A stretch of 64,000 nt of DNA from assembly GCA_022072025.1 (NCBI GenBank), contig JAJVIP010000006.1, positions 62,001 through 126,000 on the forward strand, in the 5' to 3' direction. The notes beneath the pieces are model-generated. The model had not been told where the DNA came from. It was given only the letters and a program-made list of their open reading frames with translations, and searched no databases. Made by a program: the position numbers and the translations under genes. Source of the stretch: Elusimicrobiota bacterium (GTDB lineage: Bacteria > Elusimicrobiota > Elusimicrobia > F11). This document shows, one piece after another, positions 34,200-43,867 of the stretch (the first letter of the stretch is position 1; every line of letters begins with the position of its first letter).

Positions 34200-34976
34200 T
34201 TAAGACAGGCGGGCGAGAAACCGAGTTCCAGCCCCGGTCACATCGTTGAGAATTTTTTCAATCGTGTCGGGTGCGGTCCCGGAGGCGATCCAAGTTTCGA
34301 TTCCGGAAGATGTGGCCCTTTTGGCCGCGGCCAGCTTTGTTTTGATCCCACCCACCGATAATTTGGATCCGGAATTTATGTCGGCTTTTTTTTCCATGGA
34401 CGCCGTGACCCGTTTAACAAGGGGAATCACACGGTTCGTCAGGCGGCCTCTGCTGTCCTGCTCGAAAAGACCGGGAACATCAGACAACAAAATGAGTTTG
34501 TCGGCCCGAACCTTAACAGCGACAATAGAGGAAAGGGAATCATTATCACCAAATTGGATTTCATCGGTCGACACAGAGTCATTTTCATTGATAATGGGCA
34601 TCGTCCGGTGAGACAACAAATGGAGCAAGGTGTGCCGAACATTCGTATACCGCTTCCGGTTCATCAGGTCTTCTCTCGTCAGAAGCAATTGCGCGGGAAT
34701 AATGCCGTATTTGGAGAGCGCCTTTTCATACTCATGCATCAGCGCTACTTGTCCCACCGCCGCCGTGGCCTGTTTGGCTTGTAGTTCTTTCGGTCGTTCT
34801 TTGAGTTTTAATCGACCCACACCAGCGGCAATGGCGCCGGAACTGACCACGATGACGTCGTGTCCGCGCTTGTGGGCATAGGCCAATTGTTTGGCGATTC
34901 GACCGATGGCTTTTGCATCCAAGCCGCCATTCTTTTTTGAAAGCGTGGCTGAGCCTGTTTTAATGACAAGTCTCAT
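34200..34976 (-). CDS. proB: Glutamate 5-kinase (PUA-less form)
   Basis: First step of proline synthesis, phosphorylating glutamate. It has 258 residues covering the amino-acid-kinase fold only: KTGSATLSKKNGG, VVSSGAIAAGVGRL, INENDSVSTDEI and FGDNDSLS. The C-terminal PUA domain of E. coli ProB is absent, as in many short homologues. It overlaps obgE by four bases. proA is not adjacent. Confidence 0.95.
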   Translation of the reverse strand: MRLVIKTGSATLSKKNGGLDAKAIGRIAKQLAYAHKRGHDVIVVSSGAIAAGVGRLKLKERPKELQAKQATAAVGQVALMHEYEKALSKYGIIPAQLLLTREDLMNRKRYTNVRHTLLHLLSHRTMPIINENDSVSTDEIQFGDNDSLSSIVAVKVRADKLILLSDVPGLFEQDSRGRLTNRVIPLVKRVTASMEKKADINSGSKLSVGGIKTKLAAAKRATSSGIETWIASGTAPDTIEKILNDVTGAGTRFLARLS

Positions 34977-36271
34977 CGACGGGGGGGGCGACGCGGAGGC
35001 GGGTTTTGGAAACCGATCTCCGGTTTGAAATCAAATTCGAAATCTAAAATCTTCACTCCATCACCTGATTTGGCTCCCACCGACAGCAACTCTCTCTCAA
35101 CGCCAATCTTTTTCAGAATATTTTGCGTTCGAACGACGGCCTCAGGAAGTTTAAAATTGGTCATCGCCACCAATCTTTCCACTTTTTTTCCTTTTACGCA
35201 GTAAAGACCTTCCGGTGTTTTCTCCACCCAAAAATCGGGTTCTAAATTCACATGCACCGCTTGAGGCGCCACATTCACCTTTTCATGGGGGATGGAGTCA
35301 AGCAATTTCGCCACCTGGGCCAGCAGATCTGCTATTCCCTCTCCGGTCACACCTGATACCGCCAAAACTGTCTGTGCTTTGAAAGAGCGTTTGATGTCTT
35401 TAAAAACTTTTTTTCCTTCCGACAAATCTTGCTTGTTAATGACAATAATTTGTTTTTTCTTGGCCAAGGTTTTCGAGTAAGTTTTGAGCTCGTTGTTGAT
35501 GATTTTAATATTCGCTTTGGCGTCTTTGTCTCCAAAGCCGAGAGGGTCCACCACATGAACCAACACGCGGGTTCTTTCAATATGGGCCAAAAACTCATGT
35601 CCCAACCCTTTGCCTGTATGAGACCCTTCAATTAATCCGGGAATATCAGCAAATACAATTTCACGGTTGTGGTAAATGGCCACTCCCAAATTGGGGTACA
35701 GTGTGGTGAATGGATAAGACGCAATTTTTGGGTTCGCTCGCGTCAGTCTCGATAACAAAGTGGATTTTCCCGCATTTGGCATTCCAATAAGCCCCACATC
35801 CGCGATGACTTTAAGACGGAGTGTTAATTCAATCTTTTCTCCGGGTTCTCCTTTTTCGGCAATTCGCGGTGCCTGTCGAACGCTGTTTTTAAAGTGCACA
35901 TTGCCGCGACCTCCACGACCCGCTTTGGCCACCAACAAACGCTCCTCGGGATTTAAAAGATCGGCAATCAGGGTATTCCCTTTGTAAACCGAGGTACCAC
36001 AAGGAACTTCGAGGATTAAATCGTCTCCACTTTGGCCAGATTTGAGATACCCTGAACCAGGAAGGCCGCTGGGAGCCACGTAGGAAGGTTTGCGAACAAA
36101 GTCGAGAAGAGTCCGAAGACGAGACGTCGAAAGTAAATAAACATCTCCACCGCGACCACCGTCTCCGCCATTGGGTCCGCCTTTGGGAATAAATTTCTCA
36201 CGACGAAAAGCTGCGCTTCCGTCTCCTCCGCTTCCGGCTTGAATATGAATAGTGGCTTTATCGATGAACAT
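34973..36271 (-). CDS. obgE: GTPase Obg/CgtA
   Basis: Essential ribosome-assembly GTPase, 432 residues. It has the Gly-rich Obg fold (about 1-158, with GGPNGGDGGRGGDV), the G domain with GMPNAGKSTLL, DIPGLIEG and NKQD, and a C-terminal OCT domain (about 345-420). It follows rplU-rpmA, a widespread gene order. Confidence 0.97.
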   Translation of the reverse strand: MFIDKATIHIQAGSGGDGSAAFRREKFIPKGGPNGGDGGRGGDVYLLSTSRLRTLLDFVRKPSYVAPSGLPGSGYLKSGQSGDDLILEVPCGTSVYKGNTLIADLLNPEERLLVAKAGRGGRGNVHFKNSVRQAPRIAEKGEPGEKIELTLRLKVIADVGLIGMPNAGKSTLLSRLTRANPKIASYPFTTLYPNLGVAIYHNREIVFADIPGLIEGSHTGKGLGHEFLAHIERTRVLVHVVDPLGFGDKDAKANIKIINNELKTYSKTLAKKKQIIVINKQDLSEGKKVFKDIKRSFKAQTVLAVSGVTGEGIADLLAQVAKLLDSIPHEKVNVAPQAVHVNLEPDFWVEKTPEGLYCVKGKKVERLVAMTNFKLPEAVVRTQNILKKIGVERELLSVGAKSGDGVKILDFEFDFKPEIGFQNPPPRRPPRR

Positions 36272-36393
36272 AAATGCAATTCCTGGTTCCTAAATCTTGA
36301 TGCCTAGAAAGGTACAAAATTTGTGTCTATCCACTCGATAATAGGTCGCAGGCCCACGGAATGAGGTGTTAGGAATATTTAAAGGAAGGAAAA

Positions 36394-36690
36394 TTACTTT
36401 TTCGCGGATGCGGCTGAAGCCGCCGGGTAAACGCTGATACGTTGGCGTCCCCCCCAGCGACCCGGGGTTTTGCTCATCCATTCAAACTTAACAATGCCTG
36501 ATACCCGCGCGAACAAGGTATCGTTACTTCCAATTCCCACATTAAAACCAGGATGAAAGTGGGTTCCGTTTTGTCGAACCAAAACTTCTCCAGCGTTTAC
36601 AAATTGACTGCCATATCGTTTAACTCCAAGACGTTGACCGGCAGAGTCGCGTCCGTTGGTTGTGGATCCTTGTGATTTTGTGTGTGCCAT
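36394..36690 (-). CDS. rpmA: 50S ribosomal protein L27
   Basis: It has 98 residues starting [16 protein letters not shown], with [14 protein letters not shown]-type [11 protein letters not shown] and GNDTLFA conserved. The N-terminus needs no processing signal. The 122-bp spacer to obgE shows no recognised element. Confidence 0.96.
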   Translation of the reverse strand: MAHTKSQGSTTNGRDSAGQRLGVKRYGSQFVNAGEVLVRQNGTHFHPGFNVGIGSNDTLFARVSGIVKFEWMSKTPGRWGGRQRISVYPAASAASAKK

Positions 36691-36706
36691 GACTTAAACC
36701 TCTATT

Positions 36707-37027
36707 TTAGGGGAGAGAAATATGTTTGATGCGAAGTTCGGTCAACCATTGACGATGACCTTGGGTTTTCTTGTACACCTTTTTTTGGCGTTCTTTGTAG
36801 ACCAAAATTTTGGGAGCCCGGAGCTGACGAATTACCTCGGCCGTCACGCTGGCGCCAGCAATTTTTGGCTTTCCCGCAATAGATTTCTCTTGGGTGCGCG
36901 CAAAAAGAACATCGTCGAGCTTTACTTCTTGACCCTCTTTCGCATCTAATTTTTCCACCTTGAGTGTTTCACCCTCGGCGACGCGGTATTGTTTACCGCC
37001 GGTTTTGACAATAACATAGGAATTCAT
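36707..37027 (-). CDS. rplU: 50S ribosomal protein L21
   Basis: It has 106 residues with YVIVKTGGKQYRVAEG at the N-terminus and KVYKKTQGHRQ near the C-terminus. Its own promoter lies immediately upstream, so it begins a rplU-rpmA-obgE-proB transcription unit inside the larger block. Confidence 0.97.
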   Translation of the reverse strand: MNSYVIVKTGGKQYRVAEGETLKVEKLDAKEGQEVKLDDVLFARTQEKSIAGKPKIAGASVTAEVIRQLRAPKILVYKERQKKVYKKTQGHRQWLTELRIKHISLP

Positions 37028-37036
37028 AGGGGCGGG

Positions 37037-37065
37037 ATTGTAGCCAACCCATCGTCGAAGGTCAA
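37037..37065 (-). promoter_or_regulatory. Sigma-70-type promoter of rplU
   Basis: TTGACC (37065-37060), a 17-bp spacer and TACAAT (37042-37037) form a near-consensus promoter. The -10 ends 9 bp before ATG 37027, predicting an almost leaderless mRNA with no Shine-Dalgarno. Confidence 0.75.
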
Positions 37066-37107
37066 ATGAAAAATTTTTCCTAAAACGCCCCGATAATTCA
37101 GTGCGTT

Positions 37108-38541
37108 TTACTCAAGCATGATGCGATAATGCTCCCAGGGAAGCGCTTCATCATTATAAACCTCAATGGAACGTCCCACTTGTTTCTCCATACGTTCCTT
37201 ATTTTCGCGAAAGTAATCTGCCACGGGGGGAACGAGGTAAATTTTTAAACGTCCATCCGGCCGGCCTTGAGTCATTTCAAGGATCTCTTTTCGAATCTTG
37301 AGAAACAAGGAATCTCGCGATAGCACCCATCCACTGCCCGAACACTCCACACACATCTCACACGTCATTGATTGAAGCGATTCTCGTCGCCGTTCTCGGG
37401 TCATCTCGACCAAACCCAAACGGGTAATGGGCAAAATTTTAATTTTCGCATGGTCTCCGCCTGTGGCTTGGGCCAAAGATTCCACCACCTTATCTCGATT
37501 TCTCCGCTTTTTCATGTCGATAAAATCGATCACAATAATGCCACCGATGTTGCGAAGCCTTAACTGACGTGCCACCTCAATGGCCGCTTCAATATTGGTC
37601 ATGGTCACTGTCTCTTCTTGTGAATTCTTCCCGGTAAACTTTCCGGTATTCACATCGATCGCACAAAGCGACTCAGCCTCCTGGAGAACCAAATAACCGC
37701 CGGAGGGCAAATCGATTCTGGAATTGCGCAATTTTTGAAGTTCTTCATCCACGTTAAAGGAGGTGAAAATGGGTGTTCGTCCTTCATAAAGCCGAACCCG
37801 GTCCGATAACTCGGGAGCCAACATTTCCACAAATCCTTTCACATCTTCGAATTCCTGTCGATTGTCCAAAAGAAACGCTTCCACATCTTCAGAAAGAATA
37901 TCTCTCACCACTTGAAACGTGAGACCCAATTCTTTGTGAATAAGGCCTTTGTTAACTTTTTCTTGCCGTTTTTTAATGGTTTCCCATAATCGGGTTAAAT
38001 ATTTCATTTCCCGGCGTAACGCGCGTTCGTCCACACCTTCGGCTTCTGTTCTAACAATCACTCCGCCTGGCGGATTAAAAGATTCCACTATTTTCTTGAG
38101 GCGGTCCCGCTCGGAGTTTTCCTCCACTTGCCGCGATACTCCAACATGTTCCGACAAAGGCATCAAGATCAAAAAGCGCCCTGGAAGCGATATATCCATG
38201 GTCACTTTCATGCCTTTGGTACCGATGGCTTCTTTGGCCACCTGCACCAGAATGGTTTCTCCTTTCTTTAAAATTTTTCCGATATCTCGCTCGTTGTTGG
38301 CCGATAAAACATCTGAGATATAGAGATAGGCATTTTTTTCTTGTCCCACATCGATAAACGCCGATGAAATTCCCGGCAATACATTTTCAACCTTTCCTTG
38401 ATATATATTCCCCACCACCTTATCGTTTCCACCCATATGCCGATCAATAAAATATTCGGCCAATTGATTGTTTTCAATAATTGCCACTCGCGTTTCATCG
38501 GGTGTCGTGTTGGTAAGAATTTGTTTCTTTACTGGTTTCAT
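37108..38541 (-). CDS. rng: Ribonuclease E/G family protein (RNase G-like)
   Basis: Endoribonuclease for rRNA or mRNA processing, 477 residues. It has the S1 domain with GNIYQGKVENVLPGISSAFIDVG, the catalytic region with CAIDVNTGKF (magnesium-binding Asp) and IIVIDFIDM, and the zinc link CEMCVECSGSG. There is no long C-terminal scaffold as in RNase E, so RNase G is the closer match. It lies 10 bp downstream of the DUF2344 gene. Confidence 0.95.
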   Translation of the reverse strand: MKPVKKQILTNTTPDETRVAIIENNQLAEYFIDRHMGGNDKVVGNIYQGKVENVLPGISSAFIDVGQEKNAYLYISDVLSANNERDIGKILKKGETILVQVAKEAIGTKGMKVTMDISLPGRFLILMPLSEHVGVSRQVEENSERDRLKKIVESFNPPGGVIVRTEAEGVDERALRREMKYLTRLWETIKKRQEKVNKGLIHKELGLTFQVVRDILSEDVEAFLLDNRQEFEDVKGFVEMLAPELSDRVRLYEGRTPIFTSFNVDEELQKLRNSRIDLPSGGYLVLQEAESLCAIDVNTGKFTGKNSQEETVTMTNIEAAIEVARQLRLRNIGGIIVIDFIDMKKRRNRDKVVESLAQATGGDHAKIKILPITRLGLVEMTRERRRESLQSMTCEMCVECSGSGWVLSRDSLFLKIRKEILEMTQGRPDGRLKIYLVPPVADYFRENKERMEKQVGRSIEVYNDEALPWEHYRIMLE

Positions 38542-38551
38542 GATTTTTCCT

Positions 38552-39238
38552 TTAGGGTTCTAATAGAGACCCATTGTCCTTTTCTAAATAGAATTTAATT
38601 CGTTTAACTTTAAGAGAGGGGTTGTTGGGCCCCATCTCAACTTGGGCATCGCTTAAACCCAAGACCGCTTGCATAATCCGTTCTGGTTTTAATGTCCGGC
38701 CAGGTCCAAAGCGTATATCCAACATGAGATGATCGTGGTCCAACTTCCAAGATCGCACACACGCTTTTGCATCGATGACCACATCGCCACTTTCCTTCTT
38801 TTTGGTGACCATAAAATGTTTTTGATTGTCAAAATCTTTCCATTTATGATCCGACCCAACCAAAAGAGGAGAAATGATTTCATAAGACGCCGCATTGAGT
38901 GTTTGATCCAGGGAAGGAAAAAATCTTGGAATGGATTTGACGTTCATGAGTTCATACCCTTCTGGCAAATGGCCTTTGACCGATTCAGTGGCCGTGGCCA
39001 TATTCAGTCGGGCAGCCAACTCCACATCACAATATTCGGCTTCCGATTCGTATCCCACTGAAATGGCCGGTCCAAACGAAATTTTTGGTTTGGGTCGATT
39101 TCCACTGGACAAACTGAGTGGCCAATTTGATTTTTCAAGGGCTCGACGAATGGCCTCAATATGCTGCAGATGGGTCAGAGTTGAGGCTCCACCCCATCGA
39201 CGAAATCGCAAACGCGCGCGTTGAAGAGTTACCGCCAT
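38552..39238 (-). CDS. DUF2344 / TIGR03936 radical-SAM-associated protein
   Basis: It has 228 residues from ATG 39238, which overlaps the rodA stop (TAATG). The N-terminus RARLRFRRWGGASTLTHLQHIEAIRRAL, the SSGNRPKPKISFGPAISVG stretch and YCDVEL match the family that usually follows, or is fused to, a TIGR03960 radical SAM protein upstream of rng. Its biochemical role is not established. No radical SAM gene is adjacent here. Confidence 0.85.
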   Translation of the reverse strand: MAVTLQRARLRFRRWGGASTLTHLQHIEAIRRALEKSNWPLSLSSGNRPKPKISFGPAISVGYESEAEYCDVELAARLNMATATESVKGHLPEGYELMNVKSIPRFFPSLDQTLNAASYEIISPLLVGSDHKWKDFDNQKHFMVTKKKESGDVVIDAKACVRSWKLDHDHLMLDIRFGPGRTLKPERIMQAVLGLSDAQVEMGPNNPSLKVKRIKFYLEKDNGSLLEP

Positions 39239-40593
39239 TAGAGCATGTACCTCCGCCAATGAATGGACAACAGGAGTCCAACAGCCAACATGGAACTCAC
39301 CATGGAAGATCCCCCATACGACACGAGGGGTAAAGGGACACCCGCCACCGGCGCCAAACCCATGGTCATGCCGAGATTCAAAAGAGCATAAAAGGCGAAC
39401 ATCGTGGCAAAGCCAGCTGCCACCATTCCACCAAACCGGTCTCGCGCCACCAAAGAAATTTCAAAACCGCGCCACACAATGAGAAAATAAAACGCCAAAA
39501 TAACCACCGCTCTGACGAAACCGAGTTCTTCTCCAATCACGCTGAAAATAAAATCCGTATGCCGACTCGGTAAAAAACCCAGCCGTGACTGGGTTCCTTT
39601 TCCATAACCTTTACCGATGATTCGCCCTGAGCCTATTGAGATTTGTGATTGTCGAACGTTGTATCCTCCCCCCAACGGATCAAGAGAAGGGTTTACAAAG
39701 GCCACCAACCGTTTTCTCTGATACACCTTAATCACCCGATTGGTGGCCATGGCCCCCACAATTCCTGTCAGAATTAACGTGAGCGTAACCCACAGGTAAA
39801 GTGAAGGGATAAAAACGCGCATTTTTCTAAGGAACCACCACACAGAAATAAGCGCGGCACATATTCCCAAAAACATCCACACCCCCGGCCATCCGCCCTT
39901 AAAAGCCAGCGCGAAAAAATACAACACAGGCGCTTTTTTGAGAGATTCTCCAAGCAGAGTGAAATAAGTGGAAGCCAACGGAATACCGACAGCCAAAACC
40001 CCCACCAGGCTTAACGCAAGTAAATGCAGGGCCCGCGCCCCAGCCACAAAAAACATCACAAAAGCCACCGGAATAAAAACAAGACTGGAGGAAAAATCGG
40101 GTTGAATAATAATGAGGGCAATGGGGAAAAAAGCGATGACAAAGGGAACCACCAAAGATTTGGGGGTATGCCACTGTATGCGTTGATCCAAATATCCAGC
40201 GAGGGTTAAGACAAAAAGCGGTTTTGCAATTTCTGAGGATTGGATATAGATGGGGCCCAAATTAAACCAACCTCGCGTCCCACGCAGATTGGAACCAAAA
40301 ATGAGAACTCCGATCAAAACCAAAATCATGACGACATAAAGGGGCCGAACATAGGTCCGAAAAATTTGATAGGGCAAAAGCGTAAGCAACACCAGTCCCA
40401 CAAAACCCACGGCTGCCGCCGTCAATTGTCGCAACACATAACCACTCCCTCCACTTACTTCTGTGGAATATATGGTGAGAAGGCCAACGACAACCGTCAC
40501 AAGAACTGAAAAGAGCAAAACAAAATCGATATGAAACCCCCGCGAAAAGAGAGAAACATGTTGACCAGGAGATCCATAGGTCCGCGTGTTCAT
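39238..40593 (-). CDS. rodA: Rod-shape peptidoglycan polymerase RodA (SEDS)
   Basis: SEDS glycosyltransferase that polymerises lipid II in the elongasome with PBP2. It has 451 residues and about ten membrane helices. Family motifs include GTRGWFNLGPIYIQSSEIAK, IIIQPDFSSSLV, LGFLPSRHTDFIFSVIGEE and the C-terminal PLVSYGGSS. It overlaps mrdA by four bases. Confidence 0.97.
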   Translation of the reverse strand: MNTRTYGSPGQHVSLFSRGFHIDFVLLFSVLVTVVVGLLTIYSTEVSGGSGYVLRQLTAAAVGFVGLVLLTLLPYQIFRTYVRPLYVVMILVLIGVLIFGSNLRGTRGWFNLGPIYIQSSEIAKPLFVLTLAGYLDQRIQWHTPKSLVVPFVIAFFPIALIIIQPDFSSSLVFIPVAFVMFFVAGARALHLLALSLVGVLAVGIPLASTYFTLLGESLKKAPVLYFFALAFKGGWPGVWMFLGICAALISVWWFLRKMRVFIPSLYLWVTLTLILTGIVGAMATNRVIKVYQRKRLVAFVNPSLDPLGGGYNVRQSQISIGSGRIIGKGYGKGTQSRLGFLPSRHTDFIFSVIGEELGFVRAVVILAFYFLIVWRGFEISLVARDRFGGMVAAGFATMFAFYALLNLGMTMGLAPVAGVPLPLVSYGGSSMVSSMLAVGLLLSIHWRRYML

Positions 40594-42374
40594 GGCATTT
40601 TTACTTCGGCTGGTTTGGGAGGAAGCGCCGTTTCCAATAATCGCCGCACCACTGGCCCTGCCACCGACCCGCCATGTCCGCCATTTTCAATCAACACACA
40701 CAAAGCCACAGAAGGTTGTTCATCTTTGTACCCGGCGTATCCGGCAAACCAAGCATGATCATCTCCATGAGGATTCTGGGCTGTGCCGGTTTTCCCATGA
40801 ACGTCCAGATGTGAAATCTGGGTGGCCACTCCAGTTCCTTGGGTTACAACACGTTCAAGTGAACGATCGATGGCCTCCCATGTTGATTCTCTCAGCTGAA
40901 CTGATTTCCAAAGCAATGGTGTGCCTTGGGTTATGACCTGTCCATTTATGTCAACAATACGGTCCAAAGCGTAGGGTCGATAAATCGCCCCGTGAGTGGC
41001 CAATGCCATCATCATTGCGGCGATTTGGAGCGGCGTGGCAGTCACAAAACCCTGCCCGATGGCCATGTTATAGGTATCTCCCGTGGACCACCCGCCCAAT
41101 CCCATTTTCCTTTTCCAAGTGGGGTTGGGAGTCACCCCTTTATTTTCACCCACCATGTTGTCTTGAACCGCTTGACCAAACCCAAATTGAAGAGACATGT
41201 CACTGATCGCCTTGGACCCCAATTTTTGTCCCAAATAATAAAAATAGGTATCGCAAGATTCGGCCATGGCTTGCCAATAATCCACTGAACCATGACGTTT
41301 CCAACACTTGTATTTTTTTTCCCCACCTTTGCCGTCCGGTAATGTGACAAATCCGACGCAATTCACTCGCTCGGAAGTGCGAATTGCGTTTTGCTCAAAC
41401 CCGGCAATTGCCGTAACGATCTTGTACGTTGAACCGGGAGGATAGGCTCCCTTAAAAACGCGATCCAAAAAAGGAGAATGCGGATCTTTAAGATGCTCCA
41501 CCATGGATCCGGTGGGATCAAAAGAGGGGGCACTGGCCCACGCCAGAATGGCTCCGGTATGGACATCCACCACCACAGCCGCTCCGCGCTTGGTGGTTGA
41601 TTTAGACAACTCTTCCTCAGCCACACGTTGAACATCCAAATCCAATGTTAAATGGACGTCGCTTCCTTTTTGATAGGGAAGCTCTTTAATGATCTGTTTC
41701 AGACGTCCAAAAGAATCCACTTCGATCATCATGCCCCCATCATGACCGCGCAACTTGTCGTCTTGGATGCGTTCAAGGCCCATTTTTCCGATCAAATCCC
41801 CGGATTTCAAAGATCCCTTCAATTCACGTTCTCCCACTTCTCCCAAATATCCTATGAGGTGAGGAGCAAATAATCCCACAGGATAACCTCGACGAAACTC
41901 CATCACGACACGCAAACCCGGAAGTAACAACTCCATTTCCCTCATGAGAAAAGCCACTTGGGAAGGCACATTTTCAACCAATCGCACCATCTGTTTGGAG
42001 TCAAAAGCTTTCTGGAGACGTTTTATCCAAACAGAAGGAAAAGGAGTTAAAAACGGACGAAGGGTTTCTTCCACTTCATTTCGACCGAGAGTGGATTTTT
42101 CCGGAACCGAATACACCACAGACCAAGTGGGCTGATTGGTGACAAAAACCCTGCCCTTACGGTCGAAAAAATCTCCACGAGGTGCTCTCAGATATATGAC
42201 TTGCGTCCGATTGGATTCTGAGAGTTGGGCAAAAGTCCCTCCTCTGACCACCTGTAACTGGAACAACCGGACCAAAATAATCAAATAGCCGGCGGCGAAA
42301 AAAATGCTGGCCAATCGGACCCGGCTTCGAAATCGTTTTTCTGAAAATGTGTCGGTATTTCCGCCCACCCACAT
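40590..42374 (-). CDS. mrdA: Penicillin-binding protein 2 (elongasome transpeptidase)
   Basis: Class B PBP, 594 residues from ATG 42374 (two bases after the mreD stop, with AGGAG upstream); an in-frame start at 42416 would overlap mreD. It has one membrane helix, the pedestal domain (RGDFFDRKGRV, GEVGERE) and the transpeptidase with STYK (active Ser), SCD as the SxN equivalent and KTGTAQ. Confidence 0.97.
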   Translation of the reverse strand: MWVGGNTDTFSEKRFRSRVRLASIFFAAGYLIILVRLFQLQVVRGGTFAQLSESNRTQVIYLRAPRGDFFDRKGRVFVTNQPTWSVVYSVPEKSTLGRNEVEETLRPFLTPFPSVWIKRLQKAFDSKQMVRLVENVPSQVAFLMREMELLLPGLRVVMEFRRGYPVGLFAPHLIGYLGEVGERELKGSLKSGDLIGKMGLERIQDDKLRGHDGGMMIEVDSFGRLKQIIKELPYQKGSDVHLTLDLDVQRVAEEELSKSTTKRGAAVVVDVHTGAILAWASAPSFDPTGSMVEHLKDPHSPFLDRVFKGAYPPGSTYKIVTAIAGFEQNAIRTSERVNCVGFVTLPDGKGGEKKYKCWKRHGSVDYWQAMAESCDTYFYYLGQKLGSKAISDMSLQFGFGQAVQDNMVGENKGVTPNPTWKRKMGLGGWSTGDTYNMAIGQGFVTATPLQIAAMMMALATHGAIYRPYALDRIVDINGQVITQGTPLLWKSVQLRESTWEAIDRSLERVVTQGTGVATQISHLDVHGKTGTAQNPHGDDHAWFAGYAGYKDEQPSVALCVLIENGGHGGSVAGPVVRRLLETALPPKPAEVKMP

Positions 42375-42376
42375 GG

Positions 42377-42874
42377 TTACATATGCTCCTGCTGTATTCT
42401 CCAGAGATTCACCCAACGCTCTGTTAAATAAAAAATAACAGGCATAAAAACAGCGTTATAAGTGGCCTTCAAAATAAAATGCACTAAAGATAATCGCCCA
42501 TAACTCTCATCAAACAGGTTGTGTAAGGTCGACATTCCAAACGAATAATAAAGTGTTCCAAAAAGGGCGATGGCCACTTGTGCGGTTAACCGTTCACTGG
42601 CCACTCGACGCCGGAAAGTCCCTGCAAGAAAACCCGCAAATGCCAAAATGACAGCGTTCAAGCCAAAAAGACGTGTGCCCGTCGAGTCACTGAGCAATCC
42701 AAAAAAGAACCCGACAATTTCGCCCATAATAGGACCCATCAAAAATCCTTGTGCCAGTGTTAACAACAGCAATACATGGGGTGCTGCCTCATAAAGAGAA
42801 AGATATCGCCCTAAAAAAATATGAAGCAAGCTTCCCACGATCAACGTGCTGAGAACAAATAAAAAGCGGATCAT
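42377..42874 (-). CDS. mreD: Rod shape-determining protein MreD
   Basis: Polytopic inner-membrane protein of 165 residues, with about five helices. Sequence is weakly conserved, but GEIVGFFFGLLSD and position between mreC and mrdA identify it. The start lies two bases after the mreC stop. Confidence 0.9.
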   Translation of the reverse strand: MIRFLFVLSTLIVGSLLHIFLGRYLSLYEAAPHVLLLLTLAQGFLMGPIMGEIVGFFFGLLSDSTGTRLFGLNAVILAFAGFLAGTFRRRVASERLTAQVAIALFGTLYYSFGMSTLHNLFDESYGRLSLVHFILKATYNAVFMPVIFYLTERWVNLWRIQQEHM

Positions 42875-42875
42875 T

Positions 42876-43718
42876 CTATTTGCGAGTCCCCCTTAATTCT
42901 TTTCGCTCCAAAACCAAAACATTCCGCAACGATCCCAAATTGGCCGGTTGTACCAGCGCCTCTTTAAAAAATCCATTGGGAGAATCATTGACACTCACGA
43001 CCACTCCCACATAAATATGTGGGGGAAAAATCCCCCCCAGTCCAGCTGTTACAACTTCATCTCCCACAGCCACATCAGATAGATGGGGCAGATATCCCAA
43101 TTTTGTCCATGGCTTCGTTTGGCCTTCCAATAGCCCCAAATCCCCTGTTCGCACAATGGACACGGCTGTTGCCGAAAGCGCATCCGTCAAAAGAAGAATC
43201 TTGCTGGTTTCATCACTGACGTCTGCCACCCGCCCCACCAACACAGGTCGATCAGAGGACACAGCTACAACAGCCGCCGAGGTATTAATTCCGCTTGAAG
43301 CACCCTTATTGAGGATGATTGTGCGAAACCAATCTCTCATATCCAAACCCACAACATCGGCGGATATCCCTTTGGGAAAATATTGCTGTTTAAGTCCCAG
43401 CAGAGCGCGCAGACGATTGTTTTCTGCTTCGAGCGCATCGCGTTCAACATCCCGCTTTGCAAGTTGGGCATTTTGTTCACGAAGAAGTGTGTTCTCAGCT
43501 TCGGCTCGAACCAGATTAAAAAAACGGCCCGTTGACAAATCCAAGGTATTGAAAAATTGTCCAGAACGGACGATACCCGGAGAAACGAGAAACCATAAAC
43601 TGGATTTAAAAGCATTGATAGGACCCGATAGGCGAAGGGCCATAGATAAGAATGACAATGAAGCAAAAAAAACAAGGAGTATGCCGGCCCGGTGCCGTTG
43701 AAAAAAATCAAGAAACAC
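42876..43718 (-). CDS. mreC: Rod shape-determining protein MreC
   Basis: It has 280 residues from GTG 43718, preceded by a strong AGGAGG. One N-terminal helix is followed by a coiled coil (about 65-100, ending LRALLGLK) and two beta-barrel domains (ADVVGLDMRDWFRTIILNKGASSGI, VVAVSSDRPVLVGRVADV). It links MreB to PBP2. Confidence 0.95.
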   Translation of the reverse strand: MFLDFFQRHRAGILLVFFASLSFLSMALRLSGPINAFKSSLWFLVSPGIVRSGQFFNTLDLSTGRFFNLVRAEAENTLLREQNAQLAKRDVERDALEAENNRLRALLGLKQQYFPKGISADVVGLDMRDWFRTIILNKGASSGINTSAAVVAVSSDRPVLVGRVADVSDETSKILLLTDALSATAVSIVRTGDLGLLEGQTKPWTKLGYLPHLSDVAVGDEVVTAGLGGIFPPHIYVGVVVSVNDSPNGFFKEALVQPANLGSLRNVLVLERKELRGTRK

Positions 43719-43867
43719 GGAACCGACCTCCTAAAAAAAGAGGGAGTTCAATTACAGAGGGAGGGAAGAGAGGTGAGAGAAAAGAGATAATTAGAAAAAT
43801 TGTTTTCACAAAGAGAAGAAATCTCCTGGTTAAAGTGTGTTACAAAATCTGTGCTGTTCATCATAAA
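43719..43867. other. 149-bp spacer between mreB and mreC
   Basis: The stretch nearest mreC is a long purine-rich tract on the plus strand (about 43731-43796), read as polypyrimidine in the mreC leader. No hairpin terminator or clear promoter was seen. Confidence 0.5.
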
